A stretch of DNA of 64,000 bases from Fennellomyces sp. T-0311 (GCA_025266875.1 JALLLT010000019.1:620001-684000); one strand, 5' to 3'. Positions 1-12,116 are shown, numbered from the stretch's first letter. Translations and numbers: made by a program. Notes: generated from the sequence alone by a model not told the origin.

Positions 1-1517
1 GTGAAGGTGTGTGTTGCAGTGCTGAGAAGCGTAGTGGGGATAGTTGAGGTTAAAACTGTAGTAACGACATCTACTGTTGTTTCATGAGTGATTGTAGTAA
101 TCGCTGTATCGGTAGTTGTCAGTGTTTCAACACTTGTTGTTGTCGTTGTAGACTCTGTCATCGTGGTAGTTTCTGGTTCACAAGACGTCGATGAACTTGA
201 AGGCTCTGGAGGTTCGTAGTCGGCGACAGGGAAACATCCTTGGTAAGATCCGCATTTGAAATCTTCAATCATTCTGCCCGGGGAATATACATTATAACTG
301 AACCATTTCCCGCCTAAGCGTTCTCCGTACTGCGGATAAACCAGACTCGTTGCTTACAATATTCATATTAGTATGTCGAGATCTCGATACACTACTGTCT
401 CAGCCACTGAAGTTATTATATACCTTTTGGAGCCAATATCAACCCTTCGAATAACCCCCCTCCAGTGAAACGGAGCGAAACTCTCGAACTAGACGTACTG
501 AATTCGGAAGTGTCTGCTCTGACAGTATATATATTGAAAATGGTTCGACAAGTTGGAAATCCGATACTAACATAGTCGGTGGAAATAGATACGGCTAGGC
601 TTTCGGTAACGGGTATCTAGAAGTGATTGGTTTATCGAATTTCGTGTGTACAGCTATCGACACTAGAACTTACGTTGACAACAATTGTAAGGCCGTCTTC
701 AATTATTTCACTTAGGTCTGGCCCTGACCATCCGCTACCGCCGAAAAGTATACCATTGGGTGACGAGAGCGAGTCCGCTGGCTGGCCTGAGCATGTTCCT
801 TGCGGTGATTTTGATGCGCAAGAATCCAAAGTAAATACATGGTAGCTGGGGTGCGCAGGCTGGTCGCTAATACGGGTAACTTTTCCATCGGCATCAAACT
901 TGTAATCGGGTGATAAGTCGTAAAGGTATTTGGAAGCAGTTAAAAGACCATCATAGAGACTTGTAAAATCAATCGGGCTTTTGGAACTTTCCAATGCGCA
1001 GGATTCACCCACTGGGTTTACATCTCCAGTCACAGCCGATGGTGAGTAGATGTTTCCATAGACGTCAAGTGTGGTTTTAGTGCTAATGGAAGAGCGAGCG
1101 ACCAATCCATAGCTGTAAATATCGTTCGCTCCAAGCTGACAATCCGCGGGATTTTCTTTAGCTACAGTCGACCCCTCTGCTGATGATTCAATATAGCTTC
1201 CGTTACTTGCAACCGGTCCGGCAAACCCTGACTGAGCATCTAAAATCGCATAAAAGTTGAGGACCATAAAGTGATTGTACTATTATCAAAAATCTGTATG
1301 ATCAGAACACTTCGGACGTAGGTCAGACAGCTGTTGGAACTCTTGATATCCTTACAATATCACCCAGTGTACTAATTCCCTTCTCAAGTGGGCATGCAGT
1401 GATATCTGGATTATTTTGTCGTGGTTGCCAGTCATGGGATATCGCTGGGTATGGTCCGTTGCACAATACAGTGTTTGCCACTGCCAAAAGTATCGCTGTT
1501 TGTCCGATGATTCGCAT
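1..1517 (-). CDS. Secreted choice-of-anchor A domain protein with Thr/Ser-rich stalk (3' end cut by window edge)
   Basis: Likely a secreted or wall-anchored surface protein. Exons on the minus strand are 1517-1356, 1279-674, 616-424 and 353-1 (open at the left edge); phases join cleanly. Residues 1-19 form a signal peptide (MRIIGQTAILLAVANTVLC). The body has the choice-of-anchor A pattern: LGDIYNHFMVLNFYAILDA followed by FAGPVASNGSY, ending with FTGGGLFEGLILAPK. After a Cys-containing segment (FKCGSYQGCFPVADYEPPEP) the chain becomes a Thr-rich stalk typical of fungal adhesins and GPI proteins; its end lies outside the window. A TATATATA box at 1585-1592 is about 70 bp upstream of the start. 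A decayed paralogue is at 62551-63345. The family assignment rests on remembered pattern; ligand and anchoring are unknown. Confidence 0.72.
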
Positions 1518-2689
1518 TAATAAAGAGCGAATAATGTTATGATTAGATTCAAATAACTTCTTTTATTTGAACCATAGTCTAAAGTATATATACTATCAGC
1601 GATGGAATGCTTTTTGACTTATTTTAAAGCGGACTGCGTAGAAAAAATTCATTCTTGGGCGATTTACATCGAGACGCTTACATGTTATAACGAAACTTGA
1701 ATTCCCTCTGCCTGTCTTTGTGAAACTTCTTGTTTTCGGACAGTCATGATGGGTAGACCCACTTTATCTCATTGGGTTTTACATACGGTCGAAAGAATGC
1801 TAGTATTATATTTCAAGTCTAACTTTAAAAAAAGCTATTATCCATAGCTGTTAATTGAATAAACGTACCGTGACAACGAGCACAAGCGCGAGGAATTTCG
1901 CACGGCGAAGTATGAAGAGTGGAAAATCTTGTCCGAAACGGGATATATGTCGAGGTTGTGATATCAAGCAGAACCGATAGAATTAACAATTAGCAGATTC
2001 TGCAGGGTATGCAAACATTTTATCCCCTTTCATACTTGCATTACTGATGATCTCGTTGGGTAGATGTCAACCTTCATAAGAGTCGAATCAGCGAGGCTTT
2101 TTTTTTCGATGAACATGATGGGTAACTATCAAGACGTTAGCGTCGTTAGCTGCGATTTAACATGGAAATGAACAGCCCGAAATAAGCAATGATTTCGTTA
2201 GAAACACTAAAGTATCGATGTATCAAAACATGAAGACACTGAGGGCTAGGTTTGATGAAAGCACAGCAGATATACATAACGGATCCGATGGAGTAATATT
2301 ACTAGTCAAGTAGCAGAAAGATGTACTGTCGTTGCAGTGGATTTGGTTACAGCTGATTGTACACCTTCAATAGCGCTGACATGAGAATTATCTACAACAC
2401 GATCATCTGCGAGTCGCCATTTTTCTATCTCGTGTGTGACAAAAAGCTCAAAAGTTGGAATGCTTGCTCAATAGGAATGAGGTCACCATGGACAATCTGT
2501 GACTAGTGAACAGCAGTGTTGTATTTCTTACAATGCTGCAGAACGCCTACCGAGGTCATGCTAACTCCTTCTCCTGAACTTTTATTTTACGAACCATAAG
2601 TAATCGTGCCTTTTCTTTTCCGGATTTACCCCATCTGAATTTCAATCACAATAAGCGAACGTCCGTAAAGTACCAAGTACTGAACGGTA
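1518..2689. other. Intergenic spacer, AT-rich
   Basis: No convincing ORF, RNA gene or repeat was seen. The 1585-1592 TATA box of the left-edge gene is the only recognisable site. Some of the right part may be unrecognisable 5' remains of the HET relic that becomes alignable near 2690. Confidence 0.5.
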
Positions 2690-3695
2690 CAAACGCATCT
2701 GGACACTCAAAGATGCGAATGTTTCTAAAAATACCCTTTCCATTCGCGGCAGCGTGCATATCTGGTCAGACATCACTTTTATATGTGGAAACCATCAAGG
2801 TTGAACACAACCACGAACCACATCTCTGAGTCTACTAGATGCTAGTACTGTGTTATGACACATAAAAACATGTACGAGTAGCAACGCATACGGTCAAATA
2901 CTTGCCTTGGCCAATATCTTTTCTTAGGTTAAGAATGAAATTGTCTTTAGCTATAAACAGCCTTATATAATCGACCTGATAATCTAATTCTACGGTGTGC
3001 CTTGGGTCGGAAGGATATGTCGGTACTGCTGTTCGGTGCCACTCCTAAAAGAAACCAAAATCACAAAATTACGGCGACTCGACTAGACCAAGCACGTCTA
3101 TTACCATTATGAACGGGTGCGAGTGGCGTCCATTTGACTCAGTTTATGCTTGACAACGAAGTCGGCCACCAGAGGACCGGATGATTACACAATCACTGGA
3201 GAATGTATACGTTTGACGTCCATTTTCATAACAGTTTGAATAGAAATCACCTACTCCGTGGAGAGGTATGATGACTTTTTGCAACCCGTCCTGATAGCTC
3301 TGATCTTGGTCTGTATGAACCACCTTCTTGTGGTATGAAAGTTTCCATTTGTAAACCATGGAGCGATAGATCTGGCATTCATAATCACAACAAGGGAGTC
3401 GACAACTTGCGAATCGCAATATTCGACGCATATCTGGCCTTTGGTTGTGAGCGATAATATGAATGTCTGCACATGGCCCCAAGCCAACGCATTGCGGCGG
3501 AATTTTATCACTGACTAAAGAGTGCTCTCCATGCATCATATTATTTGATATTAAAATAATACGTTGTCTGGTTCTTCAAGTGATAATGTACTGCATGTGG
3601 AGTATCTTATTTATAGGAAAAGAATCTTTTTTGCGTACTGTGAGTAATATTCCTTTAAAGCGATGTGACAGGAGGACCATTGGTGTCATCTAGGT
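2690..3695 (+). pseudogene. HET-domain gene relic A
   Basis: This stretch aligns by eye with the intact HET genes at 15779 and 38086 but is riddled with stops and frameshifts. Near 2693-2740 it keeps the third HET motif (KRIWTL-like, here with the acidic residues lost). 3070-3130 matches the segment before the C-terminal half. 3170-3240 reads PDDYTITGECIRLTS. 3470-3540 reads PTHCGGILSLTKECSPCIILF, almost the C-terminal block of the intact copy at 39600. 3670-3692 reads RRTIGVI, matching the terminal SIGVC motif. Homology in order over 1 kb on one strand supports a dead paralogue rather than chance. The N-terminal HET motifs are no longer visible upstream of 2690. Confidence 0.75.
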
Positions 3696-4803
3696 GCAAT
3701 CAGACCTACTGTTTTGGAAGCGTATAGATGAAAGGCTACGTATCACTGAGCGATACGAAAGTTTGAAGTTAGATACAAACCAAAGTGATCTCAATACCCT
3801 GGCAGCATTTTATACTAATTAGGAGAAAGGGCGTGGATGCGGATAGTTTTCTATTTCGTTGATGAAGAATTCTAATTCTTAGTACGTCTCTTATGTAACA
3901 GTAAGCTGGCCCTATTGTTGTGAGAAGAATAGTTCCAAAAGAACATTGCGGGAACGGATCCTTCCTAAACCGTGGCAGCATGGAACGCGCTTACGTCAGA
4001 TGTCGCGGGTTTACCATTTTGGTCCATCCTGGCACAGGTATCCGGAAGCAAGTGCCGCGATATAATAAAGCGTACAGTAATGACCTTTTTTTTGGCATCG
4101 TACATGAAGCAACATGGCCAGGGATGTATTTTAAAAAAGATGGCTTGGATCAAGTGGAATGCTGCCTCAAAAAGAAGCAACGACACCATAACGGTTGATC
4201 TGATGCGGATTAGATATCATTAGGACACTGGCGAGATATTATCGGATCAGGGGGACGAGCGAATAAGCTTTTCTTTGATATCACAAGTAATTATGGCAGC
4301 CCAATTTGCAATTAATTGAGCAAGGAGTACCTTTTGTCTTGGCCCAAAGCCCGGAGCGGCTCGAGAATATTTCCGAACGACTCGGCACGGCGGAAGCAAA
4401 CCTCTCCAGAAACGGAAAGAAGATCACCTCAGCTCACCTCATTCCGCAGCAATCAAGCCAAACTAAAAGAAAACGGGTACAGTCATCAGGGAATGCGAGT
4501 GATACTTCCCACGGATATCCAGCATGAAAGCACGGTCGATCGCGTCATTGTTATGTTGTTGCTTTTTTGCTGGTGTCACCGTAAGGCACCCAAAAACAGA
4601 GAACAATAAGAATACCACCGAAGACGTTAATGGATGATTGTTTTTTTCAGAGATAATCACAAAGATGGGCAGTGCGTGTGTGTGTGTGGGTGTGCCTCCA
4701 ATGGCGTGGATCTCCGTGATTGATGCAACAAACACCTCTCTCTCATCTTTCTCTCGTGTTTCAGAACCGTTTCACACTCAGTTACACACTTCTTCCAGAT
4801 AAA
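3696..4803. other. Spacer and probable 5' region of the bZIP gene
   Basis: Short overlapping ORFs at 4306-4609 are unlike known proteins. A pyrimidine-rich acceptor ending at about 4764 (tctctcgtgtttcag) lies just before the bZIP start, so part of this stretch may be a 5' UTR exon and intron of that gene. A TG/GT-rich run sits at about 4674-4692. Confidence 0.4.
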
Positions 4804-6042
4804 ATGACAGAATCTTCGATGAAAAGCAAGCAATGGCCATTGTATAGACCCATTGCGCCTTCCGTACCGACGTCTTTACCGCAGCCGCTTTTCAGGTCAA
4901 GTTGGGACGATCATGAGAAACGTAAATGGGACGACCCAGACGGTGCCAACATGCGCAGTAAGCTTCATTTGTTTTTTTATAAAAATGCATGGTGACTCAA
5001 TTGTGAATAAAAAAAAAGTACGCACAGGTTCTGTTGAGAGCGATGGTGATAGCGTACACAGTAAGCCGTTTAACTTTTTTTTTATTAGCATGTGTGTGAT
5101 AGAAGGGTCTTTTTTTTTCTAAACAAGAACAAACTAGGCAAGCAACCGGGCGATGGTTCACATGTAAGCGTTAGATGACTTGTTTGTTTTTCCTGTCAAT
5201 ATACTAACGGTATATAGGCGCTTACGGCCGAACAAAAAGTACGGCGAAAGGAGCAGAACCGTGCGGCCCAGCGAGCATTCCGCGAACGAAAGGAGCGATA
5301 CGTCAAAGAGCTCGAAACCAAAATCAAATTCCTTGAAGATACCCACACAACGAGCTTGCAGGCAGTGCACCAGGAGAACGAGGATTTGCGCAACGTGATC
5401 AAGCGGATGGAGTCCGAGCTCTTGGCAGTCAAGGGAGCTGCAGCATCATTTAATGAACAATTGAACCGATTGCGCGAGCAAGGGATGGACGTGCCGACGT
5501 TTACATTGCCTGAACCGATGGACTCGGACAACGACGAGGAGAACGAGCCTCCTGCGGCCAAACGGATCATGCGGGTGGCACCATCGGCCGTAGCGTGCAT
5601 TCGCGATAAGGATGGTGTATCGTTCTGCGAACGGCTCAAAGAGGAAGTGTGTTCGTCGGCATACGACCAACTGCTTTCAGAGCCTCTGTTTGACTCCTCG
5701 GGGGTGCTGAACGATGCAGTGACGCAACGCCCGGTGCCGATAGTGACGGGGATGGAGGAGAGCAAGACGTCCATGCGGCACGACATTGACAGGTTTATGG
5801 ACACCATGGTGGACCGAACTATTTTAGACCCTGCCATGCACGAGACCAAGCTACTACCGTGCAATGAAGTCTGGTCACGGCTATCGGAGCATCCGCACTT
5901 TGAGCAGTTTGACCTGGATCTTTTATGCGACGAACTAAAACGGAAGGCGAAATGTTCGCATGACGGGACAGTGCTGGAAGAAGAGGAGCTGAGCGAGGTA
6001 TTACGTAAGATGGAAGCAAGTCTGGCGGGTCCAGAACGGTGA
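4804..6042 (+). CDS. Yap1/Pap1-type bZIP transcription factor, oxidative-stress class
   Basis: AP-1-like nuclear activator that in this family senses peroxide through cysteines and shuttles via Crm1. Exons 4804-4957, 5028-5060, 5138-5163 and 5218-6042 give 345 aa; the 26-nt exon 3 is needed to keep frame. The basic region (about 78-98) carries the Yap signature NRAAQRAFRERKER, followed by a leucine zipper to about 140. Cysteines cluster near 198, 208 and 216 (CIRDKDGVSFC, EEVCSSAYDQ) and again at 286, 308 and 317 (LLCDELKRKAKC), matching the C-terminal cysteine-rich PAP1 domain including the W-x-R-L...HP block. An N-terminal cysteine-rich domain is not evident. An in-frame ATG at 4720 exists; 4804 was chosen because the strong acceptor ending near 4764 would interrupt the longer form. 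Family call firm, targets inferred. Confidence 0.88.
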
Positions 6043-6320
6043 TAAAATCCACCTCGTCGTCTTGCATAGTGGCCCAATTACCACTAGTGAACGAAAATCC
6101 CCCCGCTCGCTACAACAACCACAGCTTTAATTAACCCCATACGGTTATATGTATATCAACAACAATTCTGCGGCCAGACTGCCTGTCTGTTTCAACCAAA
6201 CGTAATAATCCGTAACCGGATGCACCTAAATAAAAACACTATTTTTTTTCTCAACGGGGCTTGGTTAAAAGGGAAATTCCTGCTTTCCCAGTTTCTCAAC
6301 ACTTTTTCGCTTTCCTTTTG

Positions 6321-7076
6321 ATGATGCTCCAATTCGACGGCAGATCGCATCCACACACCACCACCAAGCAACGTATGCGTGCAGATGCGTGGCCTGTGTA
6401 TCCGCCACCCATGTATCCCTGCTACTATTACCACCCGCAGCAAAACATGATGATGATGATGGTGCCTCAACCACCCGCACCTGTCATGAACCCCATACCC
6501 GAATACAGACCTCATCCTCGACGACGCATGAACAAAGACGACGATGACACCCCGCTAGCCGTACTTCAGCATCAAATGCGATCAACGCCTCCGCCTCCTC
6601 CGCCTCCCCCGAGTAATCGTCGTCAAAACTCTGCACCTGTGCTCCATCCTCCTTTGAAACCAGTACGTCCGGCCACGAGACAACAAACCGCGCCGACGTT
6701 GCGTCCTCGACCGATGTCTCCACAACAACAACAACAACAACAACAACAATTGCTGCGCCCAATCAACAATGCGCAACAACGAAGCTTATCCCCACCGCCG
6801 CAACGATCACCGAGACAATATAAAAGACCGGCGGGCAATGCGCAGGTGCCACAGCGCAAGAATTCAGTAGCCTCACACCCCCCAAATGCACTAAGATCTG
6901 CTCCGCGGCGGTGGCCTAGCAGCGGGTCGGCTCCCAATAATGGCTCGCTGGTCCGATCAGCGTCCTTACCAACAAACACACATGCAGATCCAGAACCACC
7001 CTCGCCCACCAAAAAAGACACCAACATCGTTACAAAAGCCAAGCGCTGGTTTTCGCTCAATCGCCGCCAGCGGTAA
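6321..7076 (+). CDS. Pro/Gln-rich low-complexity protein, function unknown
   Basis: Single-exon ORF of 251 aa from the first in-frame ATG. I do not recognise it. Visible features are a Tyr/Pro/Met-rich N-terminus (YPPPMYPCYYYHPQ, then a run of Met), a polyproline run, a polyglutamine run from CAA repeats at about 6722-6750, many SP/RS sites, and a basic C-terminal patch with an aromatic core (TKAKRWFSLNRRQR). No membrane segment. The composition fits an intrinsically disordered regulator or RNA/SH3/WW-binding protein, but that is inference. It lies 278 bp downstream of the bZIP gene in the same orientation and is convergent with the derlin gene. Coding status is supported by an uninterrupted frame with codon-level variation within repeats, not by homology. 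Confidence 0.55.
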   Translation: MMLQFDGRSHPHTTTKQRMRADAWPVYPPPMYPCYYYHPQQNMMMMMVPQPPAPVMNPIPEYRPHPRRRMNKDDDDTPLAVLQHQMRSTPPPPPPPPSNRRQNSAPVLHPPLKPVRPATRQQTAPTLRPRPMSPQQQQQQQQQLLRPINNAQQRSLSPPPQRSPRQYKRPAGNAQVPQRKNSVASHPPNALRSAPRRWPSSGSAPNNGSLVRSASLPTNTHADPEPPSPTKKDTNIVTKAKRWFSLNRRQR

Positions 7077-7461
7077 CTTTCCCTTCCTTTTTGTTTATGC
7101 AAAGTGACGTTTTGCGCACACCATGATACAATACTTGTCCTACCTACGCATCATAAACTGAATATATATATATAAAGTAAAAAAAAAGCAACCATGTGAT
7201 TGTCGTTCGACTTTCCGTTTCAAAACTAGTCTTCTTCCAGTTTCTAAACAATGGCAGCTTCTTTATCAGTTGGATTGTAAAGCTCGTGTCAATCAAGATC
7301 TTCTTGGAACACAAAAAAAAGCACCGATCATGCACGTATCTCGAAGCAAGGAGTAAGTATAAGGTGGTGTGATTAAATAAGCAAGAGTGTGCTTGCAGCT
7401 TGCCACATTGGTTATTTTTTTTAGGGGTTAGTTCATTAAAAAACACGCACGTATTATCCCT
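7077..7461. other. Convergent 3' intergenic region
   Basis: Lies between the 3' ends of the P/Q-rich gene (+) and the derlin gene (-). AT-rich with a short (TA)n at about 7162-7173 and several poly-A/T runs that could serve as cleavage signals for both genes. No gene seen. Confidence 0.5.
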
Positions 7462-8605
7462 CTAGTCTGCTGTATGTTCCGGCCCAGTTGTTACGCTGGC
7501 ATCCCTCCGTTCGTTGGTAGTGTCGTCGTCCTCGTCGTCATCCTCGTGGTCGTCATCCTCGCGGTCCGAGGCATTGGTGTGGATATCGGTGCCCTCCTCT
7601 GCCTGCCTGTTGGGATCGATCAACCAGCGGCTGTAATCCAATAAATTTAGTTAACGCGGTGTTTGTGAGATTAACGGGGGTGTATCTGGAGAGAGAGAGA
7701 CGTACATCAATCGCGGTGTCTCCAGCCACCGACGGCCATGGCTGGCAGGATCGCGGGGCCAAATGTCCTCGAAAAAGTAATAAATGTGACCCACGGCAAT
7801 GCCGAGCAGATCGCCCATAGGCAGCTGTCCGCTGAGCAGGAGGGAGAAGCAGAGCAGCACCCAGGGCAGATGTGGCGCACTAAAGACCAGTAGTCCCAGG
7901 AAATTCAGCCTAACGTATGGATTCCGCCGTGCCCAGATGTAGACCATCGTAAAAGCCAGTGGCGATCCCAAAAATGGCATATATGCAAACGGCAAAATCG
8001 TCTAATTCTGCCTGTTAACCAACCCAACGCCCCTTTTTCTCTTTACGCATTTCTTACCGAGCACAGGATCAGCGCGGCTGCCGAGAACAACAGCAGCCAC
8101 ACGTAATCGGCCGGCTTGTTGCGAAAGAATCCTTCCTCCATCATTCTTGAATAACGTGCCCTATTCCTCCATAATTCAGTCGCTTCGGGCCTCTCCTCGC
8201 TTGCGTTTCGTACTTACAGAAAGAACATGTGGAATAAAAAATCGATCGAGATAGGGCCAAAGTATAAAAAGTTGGTCAACAGTCGCCACCACTAGAAACA
8301 AAAAGAGAGAGAGAGAGAATAAATAGCTTGATCAGCATGACCCACACGATGGCGTCTTGATGGAGATAGCCCTTACTTGGTAGCCATGAATGATTCTATC
8401 ATAGTTGAGCCAAAGCTGAAGCGGGTGAACAAAACCGAGTTGCTGCGAAAACCATGGCGTTAACCCTACCATGCATACCATTGGTTTTATTGGGTGGGGG
8501 CAAACATCAACTCACGACAGCGAGACTGGTCAAACAGGAAGCAGTAATGTAGATGCGCGTGATGGGAGGGATGTCCGTGTACCATGTCTCGATGGGCGAA
8601 GGCAT
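7462..8605 (-). CDS. Derlin (Der1-like ER-associated degradation protein)
   Basis: Multi-spanning rhomboid-like ER membrane protein of the ERAD retrotranslocation machinery. Six exons on the minus strand: 8605-8516, 8442-8377, 8291-8218, 8160-8058, 8001-7706 and 7630-7462, totalling 265 aa, the usual derlin size. Diagnostic blocks are the N-terminus (MPSPIETWYTDIPPITRIY), WWRLLTNFLYFGPISIDFLFH, FFLARYSRMMEEGFF, NPYVRLNFLGLLVF and GHIYYFFEDIWPR. All match the Der1 family order. The C-terminal tail (from about 225) is very acidic (repeated EDDD), possibly a Cdc48/p97-facing tail, though no clear SHP box was identified. It is divergently transcribed from the Ftr1 gene across 382 bp. Exon phases close exactly. 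Confidence 0.93.
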
Positions 8606-8987
8606 GACCAACGATCGTCAAGGAGGGCGGCTTATATTGGATTGTCGATACAAAAGGTCGTCCAAAACGTTGCAAGTTGCAGGAAAATCTGGTACGCGCT
8701 GAGAGAGAAGGGGTGGAGTGACTCTCCAAATTCATTCTTGCCACGTTGCAGTTCATTTTTACCGGCGTTTCCCAGGTTACCCACTCTCCTTTATCTAGAC
8801 AACACGTGCAGATCCAACCACCTGGATCAGATCAAAGCTTAATATATCGGCTATTCGATCTCAACAGAGTAATGTTTGAGATGGTTGGCCTGCGCACCTT
8901 GATTGTTTGAGATCCTGATGAACTATAGTATCTGCTTCATTCAGCACATCTTTTTTTTTCTCTTGTCCTTTTTACTTTTTTCATGAC
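8606..8987. promoter_or_regulatory. Shared divergent promoter of derlin and FTR1
   Basis: The 382 bp between two divergent start codons must hold both promoters. The FTR1 side is pyrimidine-rich just before the ATG (tttttttttctcttgtcc, about 8951-8968), as in many fungal promoters. A GATC-rich stretch at 8819-8915 contains several GATC/AGATC words; whether any is a GATA-type iron-regulator site (HGATAR) could not be established by eye. Confidence 0.45.
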
Positions 8988-10290
8988 ATGGTGCTTCCCG
9001 ACCTCTTTAACGTTCCGATATTCTTCATTGTTTTGCGCGAAACCGTCGAAGTCGCGCTTATCATGTCCATTCTGCTCTCGTTCCTGCGACGCATCTTTGA
9101 TCCTGATTCACTCATCTACAGGCACCTGAAGCGCAGAATATGGCTGGGAGCCCTGGTCGGGTTCGTCATTTGTCTGGTTATTGCCGTCACCTTCATCGTT
9201 ATCTGGTATATTGCACTTCGGAATTTGTGGGAGGAGACCGAGTTGATATGGGAGGCCGTCTTTTGCATCATCACCGCCGTGCTTACCACCGTCACCGCAC
9301 TGGCCATGCTTACCACCGAGCAAATGGAAGAAAAGTGGAAAATAAAGCTGGCAGATACCTTGGAAAGTGCCCATGCCGATGGTTTTCTCGTCAAAGTCCA
9401 ACGACGGTCGTTTTTTGTGTTGCCCATGGTGACCGTCATGCGTGAGGGGCTCGAGGCCATCATGTTCACGAGTGGAGTGAGTTTTTGTTTGTGCTTGTTG
9501 AATATCTCGACTCAAGAACTAACAATCAAGAAAGGTTTCGCTTGATGTTCCGGCGCAATCCATTCCCATTCCTGCTATACTGGGACTTTTGTGCGGCATC
9601 TTGTTTGGCATTGTCATCTACGGTGGCGGACGATTCTTTCGCATCCGATGGTTCTTTACCTGCTCCTCCATTGTACTGTGTCTACTTGCTGCGGGGCTCA
9701 CTTCACGCGCAGTAGGATTCATTGAACAGTACCAGTGGGATTGCGTGATAGAGGACGACAATCAACGCAACCAGCATCCAGTCATCGATTACAAAGTGCC
9801 TACGGCCATATGGCACGTATCATGGGGTGCGAATGAAGGTCCCAACACCAATGGCGGCTGGTAAGTGCATACATGACGCGTCATCTCTTTTACAGGAATC
9901 AATCTGAAAAAAACACGCACACATGCTCTTTGACTCGACAGGCAACTGTTCAGGGCACTTCTCGGATGGTCCAATACTGCAACCATCGACTCTGTCATCA
10001 TCTACAACGCCTATTGGATTTTCATCATCTTCACGCTTGTTTACGTTTACTGGAGCCAGAAAAGAGCCGCCATTCGCAGAGCCACCACTGGGGAATGGCA
10101 GGAAGGCGATATGGCACTTGAAAATGCCGAAGCATACGTGGATCCCAATGGCGACATCATTCAAGCAACTGCGTCTGCTTCCATGCACGACAGCACAGCT
10201 GATTCTCGCGATAAGCACCATTCCCTGGATTATCTTGATAATGTCATGGCAATAAGTCTACAGCACCATGTATCATGCAAACAATTCTGA
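8988..10290 (+). CDS. FTR1: High-affinity iron permease, Ftr1/OFeT family
   Basis: Plasma-membrane permease that imports Fe(III) produced by a partner ferroxidase. Exons 8988-9476, 9535-9860 and 9942-10290 encode 387 aa. The two iron-binding RExxE motifs are visible: RETVE at 17-21 within FFIVLRETVEVALIMSILL, and REGLE at 152-156 within MREGLEAIMFTSG. The joined exon continues VSLDVPAQSIPIPAILGLL, as in known Ftr1. The exon 3 start (QLFRALLGWSNTATIDSVI) and the last membrane segment are also typical. The first motif reads RETVE rather than REGLE, a substitution known in several fungal branches. The C-terminal tail is hydrophilic. No multicopper ferroxidase gene lies next to it, unlike in many fungi, so its partner must be elsewhere. 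Expression is expected to respond to iron, but no operator was identified. Confidence 0.93.
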
Positions 10291-12116
10291 TTTTTTGAAA
10301 TATTTTTTTATTGTTTTAATTCTTACTCATCACTATCTCTCCTCGTTTTCTGTAAATAGCCCTTACATTGTATGAGTTACATAGTTTATTATTCTATTTA
10401 AAAAGAAAAAGCTGTTGTTTTGTATTACTTTTATCCCAACGATGGTACCACTTCTTTGCTGAGTGATGTCTAATGCAGGTAAAAGCAAAATTAGTTCGGA
10501 AACATGCAATACCGTGTAAAGCCTTCCTTGCACATTGCATCAAAAGTTTATAAATGGCGTATATTTACACATCACAGTTAAAAGTTGAATTCTCGAAAAG
10601 CATAGCTTATGCATAAAACTAAGCTACCTGCGCAAGCACAATATTTTTGCGTCTGGTGTGCGTAACAAACAGTAGAAGCGCGGCAATGTCCAAACTGCAT
10701 TACATTAGATCCAGTGTAACAAAAGCAGAAAGTTGCTGTGGGGGGGGGGCTACGCCACAATCCCTACTTTTGGAAAGCACTATCTAGCCAATGTGTCAAA
10801 CAAAGCGACATCCATGAAAGACTTTGGATTCGATAACCGATAGTTATGCAGAAATGAGCTGATCTACTTGAACATCAGGCGCAGAAAACTTTAAGTCAAA
10901 CAAAGCTAAACCATTTGATTCCTGAAAGTGAGAGTGGGAGTCGGGACGCATCATTGACTATACAATACATTCCGACTGTGTTACGCAAGGAGTGTACAGA
11001 GCCTTGTTACAATTGTAAGCGACGGATCCATCGAGATACTTATTGGTGGTCTTGATCCAAATCCTTAGCAGCTTGCGTCGAATGCATTTCATTTACTACA
11101 AATGAGAAAGGTACCCGACCGTGCATATCGACGAACGCCCTCCCACATGTGCTGGTTGCCGTTTGGCAGCAGCTCGGCCCCATTAGAACCAACACATCGT
11201 ATGCTCAACATTTTGGCCTCTTATCGTAGTCCGTACGTATACAAAATTATACACGATGACACATGTTATCACAGGTCTTCACACATGCGACCGTCTACTT
11301 AAAAAAGACATGAAAAGTACATGTCTATTTTGCTTTATACAAGCGTTCTGTAAAACAGCCAGCGAAGCAAGTTATTGCAACTGCTATCATACGATAAGCG
11401 ACCGACGGACCATGGAATGCTTGCCGAACAAAGCGAGTACCGTTGACAGACATTGAACACATCTGAATGTCAGTAACATCCATCCTATTTCTCGAGATGT
11501 CGCACGAGTTAACAAGCTCAAAGGACAGTTTCATCTATAGCTGTTTTATCCATCGTTGTTCAAAGGCTATCAAGCGGGTGTATCTGGTTAGCATCTTGAT
11601 CATCACGACGATGGTCAATGTTACTCGATTGTGGAATAAACCGCCAAATCCGAACTGACAACAATCCGCTCGTTATCGACAAGCCCAAGTGATGCCAGCC
11701 AGCAAGAAGCTCTAGCTGCTCGTGTTGGAAGCATGCTGCTGGGCTTGTCACTTTTTTTTATGGCTACATTGTACACTCCCACGCATAATTGCATATCAAC
11801 GGCTCAAAAACACCATGCCAAGGTTCATTGGAGGGTGGCTCTGGTTTGATGAGTGGTGTGGCAACAGCATGAACAATGCCCGCAAAGTGCGATTCCTATG
11901 GTTTCAAAAGCACAGATGGCGTATCGGCTGCCAAGGAACAAAGGAGCGAGTAGAGTATTCCTCAAGGCGCCAAGACCCATTTAGTTCTTTAAATCGTAGA
12001 CGCGTCGCGTGTTCAGTCGGTTGGGTCGGTCTTTTTCAAATTTCGCGTAACTCCATTTTTTTTTGCAATAAAAAAAAGGGAGCGGAACCGCGAGTTGTAG
12101 AGGATTGCCCATTTTC
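10291..12116. other. Spacer between FTR1 and CDC45
   Basis: About 1.8 kb with no ORF that looks coding on either strand; short ORFs at 11102-11456 and 11722-12126 have no recognisable domains. A run of ten G lies at about 10740-10749. I see no transposon ends or RNA genes here. Confidence 0.45.

Noticed and set aside
5196..6077. 293-codon ORF antisense to the bZIP gene
   Set aside because: The sense strand has an unmistakable bZIP and PAP1 domain; the antisense frame is Ser/Arg-rich shadow.
6623..7102. 159-codon ORF antisense to the P/Q-rich gene
   Set aside because: Its poly-Cys/Leu runs are the mirror of CAA/CCx repeats in the sense gene; composition explains it.
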